Below the pieces are notes generated by a model. That model did no database searches and was not told the origin of the DNA. It saw only the letters and a program-made list of their open reading frames with translations. Position numbers and translations under genes: made by a program. This document shows, piece by piece, positions 13,001 through 25,730 of a stretch of DNA of 64,000 nucleotides. The stretch is from Callaeas wilsoni (lineage: Eukaryota; Chordata; Aves; Passeriformes; Callaeidae). The stretch lies in contig VWPU01014064.1 in assembly GCA_013398955.1 (NCBI GenBank), positions 230,094 to 294,093 on the forward strand, given 5' to 3'. Numbering within the stretch: the first letter of the stretch is position 1; the number at the start of each line of letters is the position of its first letter.

Positions 13001-13699
13001 ATATTTCTTCATGACTTTTTAGGGAGGGAAAAAAAATATGTTTATCCTGATAAAAACAGATGACTAATGTGGGGTTTTTCCGTCTCCTTAACACTCTTGA
13101 CACAGCATGAGTTTGGTTCCTAATAGAAAAAAAAATCTCACTAAGGCCGGAAAATCATAAAGGGCTCCTTCTCTCCTTAATTTTGTACAAAGTACATTTT
13201 GAAATACATATTGAAATAGGTGTGCACTAGGATCCTAGAATTTATCCTCCCCAACCCCATCTGTAGCTCAGTAGTGCAATTAAAGGGTATTCTGTTCTAG
13301 CTGCATGCTAGAGAATGTTAGTTCTTTATATATGCAGAGTCAGGAACTTGGAAGTTATATCTTAAAGTGAAAAGTCGGGGTGACCTGTTTTCTCTGAACT
13401 ATAGTAGATTTGGAAAACCAATTATTTTGCACACTGCTTCTCTTGCATGATGTCCTTTAACTATGTCCTGTTGTGTGTGAATGTCTCAAAGAATAGCTGA
13501 CATTCCTGGGCTCTCTCAAGTCTGGGCTATAGTAAAAAAGATTTGGAAGTCTGAATACATTTCTCCATAGATCCACAGATCTTCTTCCAATCATGGTCTT
13601 CCTGCTTAGGCATGGTGTACTTTTCGGGAGATATAGTAGCCTATTTTCTCAGGCTGGAGCTGCTTTCTTTTTTCCCCTTGAGACTGATAATTTGTACCA

Positions 13700-13716
13700 G
13701 AAAAAAAAAAAAAAAA
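13700..13716. repeat. A homopolymer
   Basis: About sixteen consecutive A. It follows no recognisable retroposon body, so it is either an isolated expansion or the tail of an element too old to recognise. Confidence 0.95.
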
Positions 13717-15997
13717 GGATTTTTGACTGTATAGTTTTATTAAGTTATTATCTTGGAACTTATCTTTTTTGGGCTTCCTGCCTGTACTCTTTTCACACAT
13801 TGACACAGTTGCCGTGGTGTCCCTCGCACAGAGTCACTCTCCAATGGTCCCACTGTATTAATCCTGGAACTGCCTCTTCAAAGGAAATTGAATAATCTTT
13901 AAGGTTCAGAGAATTATTTCATGATGTTATTACTGGGCTAGCCACCAACCTGATATTCTTCCCTCAAAGAGAATAGACTAGATTATATTTCCATCATACA
14001 TACTTGTTCTGCATGATTTCAATACATCTGTCTGAAGTTGGTATTTTAAGTCTTTGCTTTAATTTCTTTCTGTCAAATACCACTGGCAAATTAGGTTTAG
14101 ACCTGTCCATCCTATTCCCCTTAGAATTTTAATTAGTTCAGTGCTGAACACCCAGTACACTGCAGTTGTACATGTTTGATATCTACATATTTATTTGTCA
14201 AAATTGAATTGCTACGATTCAGTTAATTCTCTAATGCATTGCTGTATATTTGCAGACAAAGCAACATTGTGGAGGAGAAAAAAAACCATATCAAATCTAT
14301 TCAGATAACACTATAAAATGGTTAAACTCTCAACTTTAGGCTATGAAGATGGCCTGGGTGTCATAGTCTTATGACCAGTTGGGTTTTTTAACTGGTGGAG
14401 AAGAAAGAAAAACAAGGTAAACATGAACCTTTCTTTACCTGGTATTCCTTAGGACCTGTTCCAGGCATATCATTGCCTGCCCACTATGCTTGGTTATGCC
14501 AAAGACATAGAAAGCTGCTCCGTGACAGTAGCTGAAAGTTCCTGTATCATTTGGAAAGCTGGACTGGTGAAAGCACAGGAGCCACCTCTAGCTTCCTACA
14601 GTATGCCCTCCGACTTCAGCAACGTTCTGAGTGGCACTGGGACATAAGTGGGATGGCAGCTCATGGCAGCCTCCTGTGGGCACCAGCCCCTCAGGGACTA
14701 ACCTGCCTCACACGGCTTGGAGGAGACCTCAGGCAGTGGGCTACCTCTCCATGTGTACACACTCAGCCGGGGATTTGGTTTTTCACTCTTCTCTCTCATT
14801 GTACTCAGTCTTGCTCCTGCACACTTCCGCAGTGACTGCCCTGGGTGAGGAGCATGAGGCAGCAGAGCCTGCTGGGGAAACAATGAACGTGGTAAAAAGG
14901 GGCTGTAGGGCAGAAATCACTGCATAGTGGTGCAGTGTCACACTGGGAGGGACAGTCTTGTCTTGGTTCTCTTGGACATGAGAGCTTTTGCATGCTCCCA
15001 ATTGTTTGAATGATGAAGAGTTCCTGGGCAGGGTACCTTCAGTCCTGTTTGTTATTCCAAGGAGAGAAAACGGTGTATGGAGTGGAAGTCCTCACACCAA
15101 CTCTCACTCCTAGGGAGTATTTCTTGGTGAAGAAGGGACAAGTGCCTTAGATGTGTCTGAGCCCCTTTCCAAATGCAAAATGAATAACTGTAAATATGGA
15201 GAGGGCATATGGTACAATTTGATCCTAAACAGAACAAGCAAGGTTTCATCCAAAGTGATTTAAAGTTGGATGTGACTTGCTTTGAATTTCACCGACTAAC
15301 TTTTCCTTATACTGACATTTTACTTGTCTGTTCTTTTTATAATTGACATTGGCAATACAACTGCAGAGCATGGATGCCATTTTTCACTGCCAGCTTTTCA
15401 GAAATATGGAACAAATTCTGCGGTGTCCACATTTGAAATACTCATGTGTGACATATTGATGACCAAATACTGACTTTCATTTTATTCATTCAGGATTTAG
15501 TGATGCTATGAAAAAGAGCTGGAGGAGTGGATGGGATACTTTATCAAGTACTAATTCTGCTAGAGGTCTAATGTGAGTCTTCCCGATCTCAGGCCAAATT
15601 CTTCTCTTATGCAACAGCAAGCTCTGTATTCAACTCTTCTTTTTCAGCATAGCTGAGGAGATGCTGTTAGTTCTTGCCAATGAGCCTGTGCTCTTCATAG
15701 CTTTTTTTTCCTACCTTGTGGGTGGTGATGGAAAGGTGTACATGTTCTGTCACTGCACAGAAGAAAATAAACTAGCACTGCAGAGAAATTCAAAGTACGG
15801 ACAGAATTAGCCAGTTTTTTTCAAACCTAGAACCTAGTTTTCTTAATAGTGATGAGTTTCTTTTGCTAGCTAATGAGCACTGAAAAGAACAAAAGGATGG
15901 CAGAGAAGCACTGAAAATGGACAATTGGTGCATGGAATGGGGTTTTCTTTGCAGAGTTTCAATGCCAAAGCCTTTAGAAGAGAGCACTTACAGATGT

Positions 15998-16011
15998 TTG
16001 ATTTCTTTCAG
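15998..16011 (+). other. Splice acceptor of the SORCS2 exon
   Basis: The sequence TTGATTTCTTTCAG ends in the AG used as acceptor. The pyrimidine tract is short but adequate. An earlier AG at 15992-15993 would add 18 nt, keep the frame open and insert MFDFFQ-like residues or their frame equivalent, but the TTTCTTTCAG site is the better match and gives the residue boundary expected for the family. Confidence 0.85.
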
Positions 16012-16111
16012 GTCTTCAGATTTTGGGACATTATACACAAAGTTGAATCTACAGCCTGGGATTGCCACTGTAATTGACAATTTCTACATTTGTTCCACCA
16101 ACAAAAAGAAG
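16012..16111 (+). CDS. SORCS2: SORCS2 internal coding exon (probably exon 3), VPS10 domain
   Basis: This is a partial CDS: one internal exon of 1 + 99 nt. SORCS2 is a type I membrane receptor of the VPS10/sortilin family that binds proneurotrophins and sorts neuronal receptors; this exon encodes part of the extracellular ten-bladed beta-propeller. The first G completes a codon begun in the preceding exon (phase-2 intron), and 33 full codons follow, starting SSDFGTLYTKLNLQPG, continuing TVIDNFYIC and ending STNKKK. SSDFGTLY fits the Asp-box pattern S-x-D-x-G-x-x-aromatic, the usual beta-hairpin turn of VPS10 blades. From memory, human SORCS2 has nearly the same string, while SORCS1 and SORCS3 differ clearly (for example KTILSYLYVC instead of TVIDNFYIC), so the paralogue call is strong. 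The exon is flanked by TTTCTTTCAG and GTATGT and ends in phase 0. Its isolation in tens of kilobases of intron fits the very long introns of vertebrate SORCS2. Odd point: Ser stands where I recall Pro in YICPTNKRK. The exon number is inferred by analogy. Confidence 0.93.
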
Positions 16112-16117
16112 GTATGT
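16112..16117 (+). other. Splice donor of the SORCS2 exon
   Basis: AAG|GTATGT is a near-consensus U1 donor. It leaves the exon in phase 0 after a Lys codon, which matches the family, where the next exon begins with a hydrophobic residue after NKRK. Confidence 0.88.
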
Positions 16118-17693
16118 GGCAAAAAAACCATTTTTGTAGCGTAGGTGAGGTTCTGCAACTATATGGAGTGTATTTTACAGATTTTCAAAATACAGAGAAG
16201 TGATTTTCACTGAAGATCACCTTTGGTGCATTTGTGACATACAGAAGTGGGATGTTTATTGTTCCTGAATAGTACAGAGAGAAAAAAAATACCTTGATGG
16301 ACACTGACACCTTATGAGGTCATTGACTCCTGGTAATCAAGCTTTCATTGTGTTTTCCATGCAAATGAAAAAGGAAATTCTGTAGGTTTTCACACATCCC
16401 GACAGATTCTGGGGCTAACATTCAAACTCTTCGTCCTTTATGCACAAGGTTCTTTGCATGTTACTTATATAAAGTATAGAGATTGGGCAGGCTGTCATTG
16501 ATAATTATGTTTATCCTGTGTAAAACCTTAATTAAATAAATTTTGAAAACCCTTCTCCTTGAAGCTTTCTTAAGAAATGTTCCTGCATCATTACTAAAAA
16601 ACAAAATGTTTTTCCTGGAACCTGGGAAGATTAAAAGGACTTTATAAGTGAGAGTAAAATTGACCCAGTGAGTGTATTTACAATGGATGTTATATTAGAA
16701 GCAACAGGAAGAATGATTGTGAGAAAAAACCACAGTAACAGCCCTTCTATGTCTTCAAAGTACCTGTGATTTAAATGGCAAGAATTATGAAGTACAATGT
16801 GAAACACAAGCACAGTAGGTTTTTCATGAAATAAGAATTTTGCCTTGATAAGGGCCTTTTAAATCCAGTGTAATACAGAAACACTGGTTTCAGGTAGAGG
16901 CCACTGATTGGAAGAACAATGTTTGTTGTGTTTGTTTTGCTTAATCAAAAATCAGTGGAACTCAGCGAGGCTGCATTGATGATTAAGTACATATTTCTCT
17001 TGAAATTGTCACTGGAATTTTGTGCCCAAGCTGTGCTGTCTGAACTTGGTAATATATTTATAATGTGCTGCAAACTCAGAAATTATTTTTTTGTTTCTTG
17101 AAGTGGAACTGCCAACAAACACAAAGTTTTTCAGATTGTGTGTCTCAGATATGCTAACTCCTTGTGGTTTCAAATCCAAAAGAATAAAACCAAAAATCTT
17201 TACCCATCTCAGTTTCTAGAATAAAAGCTAGAAGGATAAGATGGATGAGAGCCCCACGGAGGACCTTTCCCAGCTTAATCAGCTACAATATCAAAGCCTG
17301 CTCAAGCACAGGGGTTCAGTGACAATGTGGTTGTGCCAATTGTGTGACAAAATAAACAGCAGTAAGATCACTGCTGAATTTCAAGCCTGGATGACACACC
17401 AGTGTTCACAAGACCCCTCATGTTAATCTTGTTTAAGAAAAACCTATATTCTACTGAATTTCACAAGTTGAATTTCTTAGCGATACAAACCCTGCTTAGT
17501 AAACTAATATCATATTGAAATCAATCTGATACAGAAAGCTCCTTTGAGTCAATATAAATATACTATTTTTATGTGGATATTTGCTTCTATGAAGATGTTG
17601 TTTATTAGTATACAAACAACAAAAACAGCAGAGCAGGAAGGATTTCTAGGGCCTTTAAATTATGCCAGAGGGAGATATATTAATACATTCAAA

Positions 17694-17714
17694 TATACAT
17701 ACATACATACATAT
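17694..17714. repeat. (ATAC)n microsatellite
   Basis: About four tandem ATAC units, ending in ATATG. Confidence 0.93.
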
Positions 17715-18894
17715 GTGGTACAAAAGTGATGAAAGCAGTGGGGCTGCGTGCTTTAGCCAATGGCTTCAGACTGGGCTTGGAGGTTTCGCAGTCACATGTG
17801 GAAGGTAAGAGGAAAGTCTTCATGTTTTAAGAGCTTTATCTGTTGTAATGGGAAATTTTAGGTGCTGGACCTTTGATTAGGACACTAAGACTAAGTTTAT
17901 CTCACACAAGTTATTTGAGATGATGGAGGAACAATCTCCCTGTCCGTCTATTTCAGCACAGTTGCACTGGGGTGGAATAGAATATTTAGAACTCTGACTC
18001 CCTTTTCTGAGCTGAGCAGAAGTCTCAGAGCTTCACTTGTTCTTGATGTTACCAGACTTCAGATCATTATGATGTGGGTTGTCTTCAACAACAAGTTCAC
18101 ATCTTTTAAAATGTGCTGAAAATGGAAACTGGAGTGCTGACTGTGTATATTTCAACAGAGCATGCACTTTAAATTTAAAGCATAAGTAGTCCCATGCTAC
18201 TACTTAGCATTTAGTGACTGGGAAAATACATGAAAGCAAAGATAAAAGACATTTATGGGGATTTTTAATACTTTGCATATTAAAAAGTGTTCTATGCTTT
18301 CATTTCATTTAGCCATTGTAGTCCTTATCTGTGGAAGAACATACACTGCACATTTAAAGCTCATCATTCCCACCTCAGTGTCATCAGAGCATTAACCACA
18401 CCTGATTTAAGTTCTGTAGAATTTAGGTATCTGGTCAAGCTCTCTCCCTCTACAATCAAGGGAGAAATATGGTTATCTCCAGGCACTTCATACAGTTAAA
18501 ATCATAGTTCTCTGTTCTTATGAGAATAAGGTTGAATTATCTTGTAGAGGTCTCTGTAACTGACTTTGTGGCTATTGTGGGTTTGGACAGAATCAAACTG
18601 GGGCTTCCTACAAAGACATCCAAAGAGATGAATTATGGTTTAGCTCCAGCTGGCAATTAAGTACCACACTGCCATTGGCTCACTTCATCTGCCAGTTCCC
18701 TCAAGGTCTGTGGATTCGTCTCATCAAGTCCCCTGGACCTGTGCACCTTCAGGTTCCTTAGACCGTCTCAAACCTGTTCTCCTCCCACCATGGCAAGTTC
18801 TTCATTCTCCCAGTCCCAGCCTTTGCCTTCTTCGATTTGAGTGGTGTGACTAGAGCTCTTGTGGGCCAAGAAACAAACACAAAATGGGAGATTA

Positions 18895-18910
18895 TTTGTT
18901 TGTTTGTTTT
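18895..18910. repeat. (TTTG)n microsatellite
   Basis: Four TTTG units followed by a short A/T purine-rich stretch with two AAATT units. Confidence 0.9.
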
Positions 18911-20937
18911 GAAATGAAATTAAATTAAATATCTGCTAGAAGGCTCCAGTCTAGTTCTTGGGCTGACATAATTTTTACAGTTCATAGCTTCTGGTATACA
19001 GCTCCTGGAGTGGCTTAGACTTTCACTCAACTTGCCTCCACTCGGTGAGCTGCAATTATACCAGACAGACCAATGGACTTCTAAGTGAGCTTTATACAGT
19101 AAATGTGAAATTATACTGGAAATTTTCTGTGAATTACTCTAGTTTTCATTTTCTTAAGATGTATTGAAAATAACGTAGTTGATGAAGAAGTGCATTATTA
19201 GATGCAAAAAGTACGACAGCATCCTTTTCACGTAGTACTATATGGAAAAGGGATTGTATAAAAACCCCCACAAGGTTATAATGTAAAATATAGGAATTTT
19301 GGAGACTGAATAAGCTGGAGGAAGTACGAAAAAATTTATAAACCCCACTATATTAATTCAAAAAGTGGCACATTCCATTTCTCTCTTAGCCTTCTGTGAA
19401 CAAGTTGTGATGAGTACTGTTCATAGGCCTAATCTAAGAATCAGGAAGGAGCTGCATCAAGGTCATGTCTACACAATCTTTTGACAGTTGAGGTAAATTC
19501 ATGTATTCTGTGTGTTTTACTGGCTGAAGGCAGCAGAACTCTAATGCAGAAGTTGTGTTGCTGCAGTTACCACAGGACTCAAGCTATAAAACCCAGTTTT
19601 GACAAGAAATGATGGCAAATCTCTGAGGGTAGAGCTTTAGAAGGCTTTGTTGCTCTGAATGGACCTTTCTGATGATATCATGGGATGGAGGTGTGAACTA
19701 TGGCTGTGCTGTTTATGAGTCAGAGTTGAATTGCAGTCAGCCAGCTGCACAAGTAGAAAACATTTTCACCTACCTGCAAATGACCAAGTAAGATCATAGA
19801 TCATCACCCTAAATGCTATGAAACAGCTAATTAATAGGCAAGGTCACATTCTAATTAAGAGTTCAAGCTTCCTAAGGATGCATTAATATTTGGTTTGCAT
19901 TTTTTCTGGTTTTAGTGTAGTGTAAACAAGCAACGAAAGACACTGATATGGTTTTGGAAAGCTGTGGAGTAGTGGAGTCCTGCTATGTAAGATCTCCAAT
20001 TCTAACTTCTCCATTTGAAGCACTTTTTCATTGATCTGTGTCATAAAATAGCCTTTCCCTATGCAGCCTTGAAGTGTTGTGCAGTGAAAAGGGATGTCCC
20101 TGCACTTTAAACAACAGAATTTATGTAATTATCTCCTTTTCAATAATTAGCATATGCTGATAGCATCAAATGGTGCAGGAAACCAATAATGTACCACATA
20201 CAGGAAATAATTTGCTTTGTGTTCTCTGTTTTCCAAACCAACATTTTAACTGTGACTTGGAAGTGTGATGTACACGGTTTATAGAGTATGGGATTAGGGC
20301 TTCCATAGTGTCAATCTGGAATCAGGTGAACAAAGTAAATTCTCTCTACAGAAGAAAAAAGTTAGCAGAATTCAGTTTCACTAAGCTAAATTATCAATAA
20401 AATAGTTAACATTTTTGGGGGCATATATGATGTTGGATGTAGAAATTACATATTTGATTTTATGTAGTGTTGCTGGGGAGGAGTTGAATGAACACACTGA
20501 TTTTTTTCCCTCACATTCAGTGCATATTTTAATTTTAATTCATGGTAATGCAATTGGTGCATCCATCCTTCTGTTTATATGCTTTTAGAAAACAGGCAGC
20601 TAAGCAGTTTATATTCAGGATTTTGATATTAACAGAATATAAATGTTGATTGTGCATACACTAACTTATTAGTTAAATGGGTTGAACACTTATATTTCCC
20701 AGCTGTCACAATAACCAATAGCTGCATGTTTTTCGAAACTAAAAGGCAAGGTGACATATTCTTGCTTGCCAGACAAGGCAGAACGGTTAAGATAGTAGTA
20801 AGGATATAGGCTTTCTTATACACTATTTTAACTCCTGATAATTTAAATAGTATGAATTATACTTTGCAAAAGAGTATTTGCCAGAGCTATAAAAGCACTT
20901 CTCAAGATGCAATTGGCTTGAGCAATGTTTGTAAGCA

Positions 20938-21042
20938 CTTACAGGTAAATGCAGTCTACATCATTTTGACATTTGTCTTTCAGAGCAGAACAATTGGTTG
21001 TGGAATTTGTCAAAATGCAGTATGACTACATTTACTTGTAAG
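20938..21042. repeat. 105-nt imperfect inverted repeat (hairpin, function unknown)
   Basis: Arm 1 (20938-20974) reads CTTACAGGTAAATGCAGTC and then CATTTTGACA. The reverse complement of arm 2 (21006-21042) reads CTTACAAGTAAATGTAGTC and then CATTTTGACA. About 30 of 36 positions agree, with a small asymmetric bulge in the middle and a terminal loop of about 30 nt. Outside the arms a further CTTGAG (near 20918) and CTCAAG (near 21053) can pair. The shape would suit a pre-miRNA-like or other intronic hairpin RNA, or a palindromic MITE. I know of no named family with these arms. There is no obvious TA or 8-bp target duplication. Confidence 0.8.
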
Positions 21043-21059
21043 GAATAATTCCACTCAAG

Positions 21060-24000
21060 TATCAGTTTCCTTAGAGACCATGCCAGAACATCTGCAAATA
21101 TAGAGAGCAGAATTATCTTACACTTTTACTAGTAGTCAGCCAAGGAATATTCCTTTCAATAAGGTGAGTACTTACTTAAGGAACATTTCCCTGTGAAATT
21201 ACAGAATATGAGTCTATGTGTTCACATGTCTACCATGATGTGTTCTTGCCTTATAAGCAGTGTCACCATTCAGTTTTATTCCAGTGATTCACCATCAGAG
21301 CACTAACGTGACCTGACTGCATCATTTTGCTTAAGACTTAAGTCCAGGACTGTTCAGTTTGTCTTCAGATATTCCAGATACTACCAGAAATATGCCAAAT
21401 AATTGACTCTTTTTTTTCCCCCGCCCATACTTTGCTAGTTGGTAGATTGCTGTGAGAGGCTGTCCTGGGCAGAAATCCCAGATTTTAATCACACACAACT
21501 GATGAGCAGTTGCTTCGTTGACAACCAGGAAGCTGCTAAATGCAAATGGAACTCAATAGGTTAAAACAGTCAGAGCTTTCATTGAGCTGTTAGCTGGAGT
21601 CACAGTTCACAGCAGAGGTTCATCCAGCGCCGCCAAACCCATGACATACATTGCAAGGATGTGATGGATGCTGTTTGATGGGGTGTGACTATGTATATGT
21701 GGAAAAAATAGGATAAAGCTTTGAGAAACAGAGTGGAACTGTTGAAAATTAAAGTTGTGAATGAAACAATGGATTGGGATCTGGCTATTAAAGAAGTATT
21801 TGAGTTATTTACTGGCTAAATGGAGGGTAGGAGCCATAGCTTTCCAGCTGGACTGATTTCTGCTATGGCTGAGAAACCAGGGCTTTTTCACACTTTGTAT
21901 GTAAACAGGGCTGCATAAAAATGTGTAACTCCTATGTCATTGTCATAGTCTAACTCCTTGTAACCCTTTCAATAAGTGGAAGGTAGGAACAGTGTTACTG
22001 TTCTATTTGAGAATACCCTCTCTCCTAACCAGTAGATTATGAATGCGTTTTCCTACATAGTGTAACAGAGAAAGGTTTTGTTTAGTTTTGTTTCCACCAA
22101 AACTCTTTCTGTGCATTTCTCCATCCTGTTCTTGTATTTGCAGAGCTAGAAGGAATCCCCAGCTCCTGCTGATCATGACAGGTTTGTCTTTGAATACCTT
22201 TTTGAATGCTTATCTACTAAAACATTGAACCATGCAAGCTGAAACTGCCTCTGAAACTTTTTGTGTCAATTCTCCTCTCTTGGAACCAGAGTATTCTATA
22301 GTCCAGCACCTGAAGTACACTGCCATTAAAGGCTGCACTGGATATTAAACAAAAGGAAGAAAACAACCCACAAAAACCAGCCAAGCCAACAAACCTGACT
22401 AACAATACAAGTGAACAGTAGAATGCCATGACCAGCATCTAGGTTTCCCATTGTATGTAGGATAATTGCTCATCGAGGTAGAACGTGTGTGAGCTAAACG
22501 GCTGCATGCTTGAACAGACATTCTGTGTTATCATTCTATCCTAGAATTCATTTGATGCTTAGAGATCTCAATTGAAGTTTTTGAGACTGACCTTCCACTG
22601 TGATTTTGTAGCCTAATGTGCAACTTTTGCATGCTTTTGTGCTCAGGCATACAATTATTCTGAGGAAAAATAGGCCTGTCTTTACTGTATGCTCATTATA
22701 GATGCTTTTGTTCTGTTTTTATGAATGTCCTGTCTAAAACTCATTAGTCATAACAGCAGACCAACAACTACCAAAAAGAAGTAATGTTAAATTAAGTTTA
22801 CTGTAGTGAAGCCAAAAGTAAAATGACTAGTCGGTGGGAGTACAACATAAAAAAGATTTATGTGAAAATGGAAAACACCTCTGAGCAACTGTTAAGAGAC
22901 CATTGTGCATATGATTCTGCACTTGAGAGACATCTATTTCCCTCCCAGTAATTCTGGGAAGAGGATTCCAAGCATCATATTTTCAGCAGGGTTTTATTTG
23001 CTATTATTATGAGCAGGGGTCATTGCTTGGAGAAACAGGAAGAGTCAGTCAAGAGCATGCAGCAGAAAGCAGGTCTGGAGCTGCCCTCAGCACCTGGGGG
23101 AGGGTGTGCTGCTGAGGGGGTGGCTGGTCAGAGGGAATGGGAATGCACAATATTCCATGCCAGGGGGATTTAAGATCTGGGATTTTGATTTGCTGTATCT
23201 GAAAATCAGGGTAGTTTTGCAAAATTTAGACCAGGTTGTCATTTCAAAACTCATTATTTTAAAATGTAGATCCTTATACTTAGGCCCAATTCTAAATTTG
23301 AGCCATATGTCAGAGAAAAATATAGAGAGGATGGGGGCGTGTGGATTTGCTGTGCAGGACACCAGGCAAGTTGTATGTTTCCCTTGTCCAGCCTGCCCAT
23401 GTGCTCATTGACCTGAAAGTACTTCTGAAATCCTGCTCTGCTTGAGATAACAACTAAGGGAAAAAACAAACTCAAATAATCAGCCACAACTGTCTGCAGT
23501 AGATCTCTAGACCTGAGTGAGACCTGAATGAGGCTTTTCTTCAGCATGGCAGAGAATTTCTTGTGTCCTAGCAAAAGCTACAACAGTCTTCTAATCAATA
23601 GTTATGAGGATCATAAATTTCCAGGCGAATATCATCCTGGAAGATTTTCTGATGCAATATGGAACTTGCAGAATTAAATATAGCAAGGAGGCAAATCCTA
23701 ATATATGGGATAGTGTCCAAAGGAGAAGGTGTCCATATGAAGAGTGACCAGAGAGTTACTAAATCTGCATGAATTCTGTCACAGGTAAAACCAGAAAGGA
23801 GGATGTGCTGCATTAGCAGTGCTGAATCTTTGTAAAAGGAAAGAGGAGAAAAGATAATTGAAAACAGGAAATGGTAAAGGATTGGTAACAAGCGTCTTAT
23901 TGTATGCAATAAGTATTTAATTGGTTGCCAAGTCTGCTTAGTTGAAATGGGTACAGGTAAGTCTACAGAACAGTCGGGTTTATCTTGAACTGGCGTAGGC

Positions 24001-25730
24001 AGGATGAGGGTTTTCTCTGATTAATTTAGATTATTTATATCACTTATATCAACTATTTATAGCAATTATCCTGTGTGTTGAGATTACTTTTGTCTAATTA
24101 TTTACTGAAGATCACAACATGCCAAGAGGCTGTACCATGTTCCCCACATTGCAGAAGGGAGGAAATTTGGTACTTTCTCATCTTAACTCAGAGTCTAGCG
24201 GCAGGAACAGCTAACCAAGGGGTCCATGTTAAGGAGATTAGATGAAAACTGCTACACTGTATTTGACAAGAGCTAAGTACCATTCAGGAGGTCTGCAAGG
24301 ACAGCGTGCAGTGGGTGCATTCCCCAGACAGCCCCAAGAAAATAATGGTGTAGTGTGTTTGAAACACATTCATCATGCTCGCTGATGGATCGTCTGCATC
24401 TCCTGGAGACCTGTGTGTTTCCTTCTCATTTCCCCAATGATGGAATGGCGGATGAGTCCCAGCTTCCACGCTTCACGCTATGCTAGCGTTGTCCAATCTA
24501 CTGATGTGTCAAATTCCTCTTCTCTTCACCGCAGCTGTTCAACTTCCCTTGTGCTGACCACACAGGCGTCTCTGGCACTCCCAGTAGCAGAGCTGCAGCA
24601 GGACTTTTTTGCCCAGAGTTGGCATGGAAGCACAGTGGAAATGAGCAGGGTTTGAATGGGGGCCATGGCCATTTTGCAGGGCTGGCAGTGTGCTCACCCC
24701 CTTGAGAATCCCTGGGGCTGCTGCCTCCCTGCGCTGCTAGGAGTAAAACTGATGTTAAACCAGTCGACTTCAACAATCTGCCTGTCATGGCACAAGCAGG
24801 ACTTCTAAACTATTGTGGAAATGAAGTATTCTGGTGACTTTGTTTATTCCACTCTCTTGTGGCATTTACTAGAAGGGATGAATGTAACTGTTTGCTTACC
24901 TGTTTCTAATTCTGAGCTTAGCCCTGATTCCCAGTAGCCCCAGCACCCCGCAGCAGCAGCAGCAAACATCTACCCAAAAAGCGGGACCTATGTGGCAAAT
25001 ACGTTCTAATGCAGCCTGCACCCATGTGTTTGAGCACAGTCAGCAAAAAATCATGCAAAGATAAACTAGGATTTTAATTTTGGGGGCTTTTTTTCACACT
25101 ATGTGTTTCTGTCAGAGAAAGATTCTTCCTCCTTGAAACTGGAATCTCTTACATTCAACTAAGCCACCTCTGAAGCCTTCTTGATGTGGTCTCTTTGGGG
25201 CTTGTGCTAGAGATAGATTTTTTTCCATCCGTGGGAGTAATGCACTAGGTTGCTGCTATCCCTTCATAGCAGAAGATTGCTATGGAATGAATGGTGGATT
25301 CTCCTTAATATTGCCGGTTTGGTTTTGAGGAGGGATTTTCTGCAAGCTTGTTGAAGTTCGTGACTAGGAGATATTTCTCTCTTCACCCTTTTTTTTTTTT
25401 TTGGTGGGTTTTTTTTGAAACCTTTAAACACCTCTTTCTGCTATTGCATTTCCTAATTGCTTTTCAAAACTGTTTCTACTTTTCTTTCTTCCATCTCTGA
25501 GCATTACTTCTTCCTACACTTCACACATAGATTGTGGACCAAATTAAAGCTTTTTCTTTTATGGTTACAATCACTAAAGAAAAATATTATTTAGAAGAAT
25601 GTAGCTTATGGTCTATGTTTCTATTCAAAACTAATAATATTCTTGGGATAATAATAAATCTGCTGACACATCCTTAACTCTCACTCATAAAACAAATCTC
25701 TTCAACAGTGGTGGTAGGATGATTCAGTCA
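21060..25730. other. Downstream SORCS2 intron, no recognised element
   Basis: No exon or repeat family recognised. A GC-richer patch at about 24290-24800 has partly open frames on both strands, but these translate to nothing familiar. A short CAG run lies at about 24950-24964. Confidence 0.5.

Larger units (their letters stand above)
5782..15997. other. Upstream SORCS2 intron, mostly featureless
   Basis: No exon or transposon family recognised. Items seen: an AAAT microsatellite at 6990-7022; a short AT run at 8389-8401; a 15-bp direct repeat (GTTAATTGGATTGCT) at 10825-10839 and 10844-10858; a 9-bp-arm hairpin at 12513-12534; an A16 run at 13700-13716. The segment 5782-5990 directly upstream (in element terms) of the CR1 has an open minus frame but does not resemble CR1 reverse transcriptase. 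The preceding SORCS2 exon, expected to encode a peptide like ILILTKYYHADMGK, was looked for and not found here. Confidence 0.55.
16118..20937. other. Start of downstream SORCS2 intron, no recognised element
   Basis: Non-coding, AT-rich. Contains an ATAC microsatellite (17694-17714) and a TTTG run (18895-18910). The segment at about 18640-18860 is pyrimidine-rich and GC-richer than its surroundings and may be an old retroelement, but I cannot name it. Confidence 0.55.

Noticed and set aside
14551..14927. Overlapping frames of 94 and 98 codons
   Set aside because: Two overlapping frames in the same local GC-richer patch, no recognisable domain, no splice-site support.
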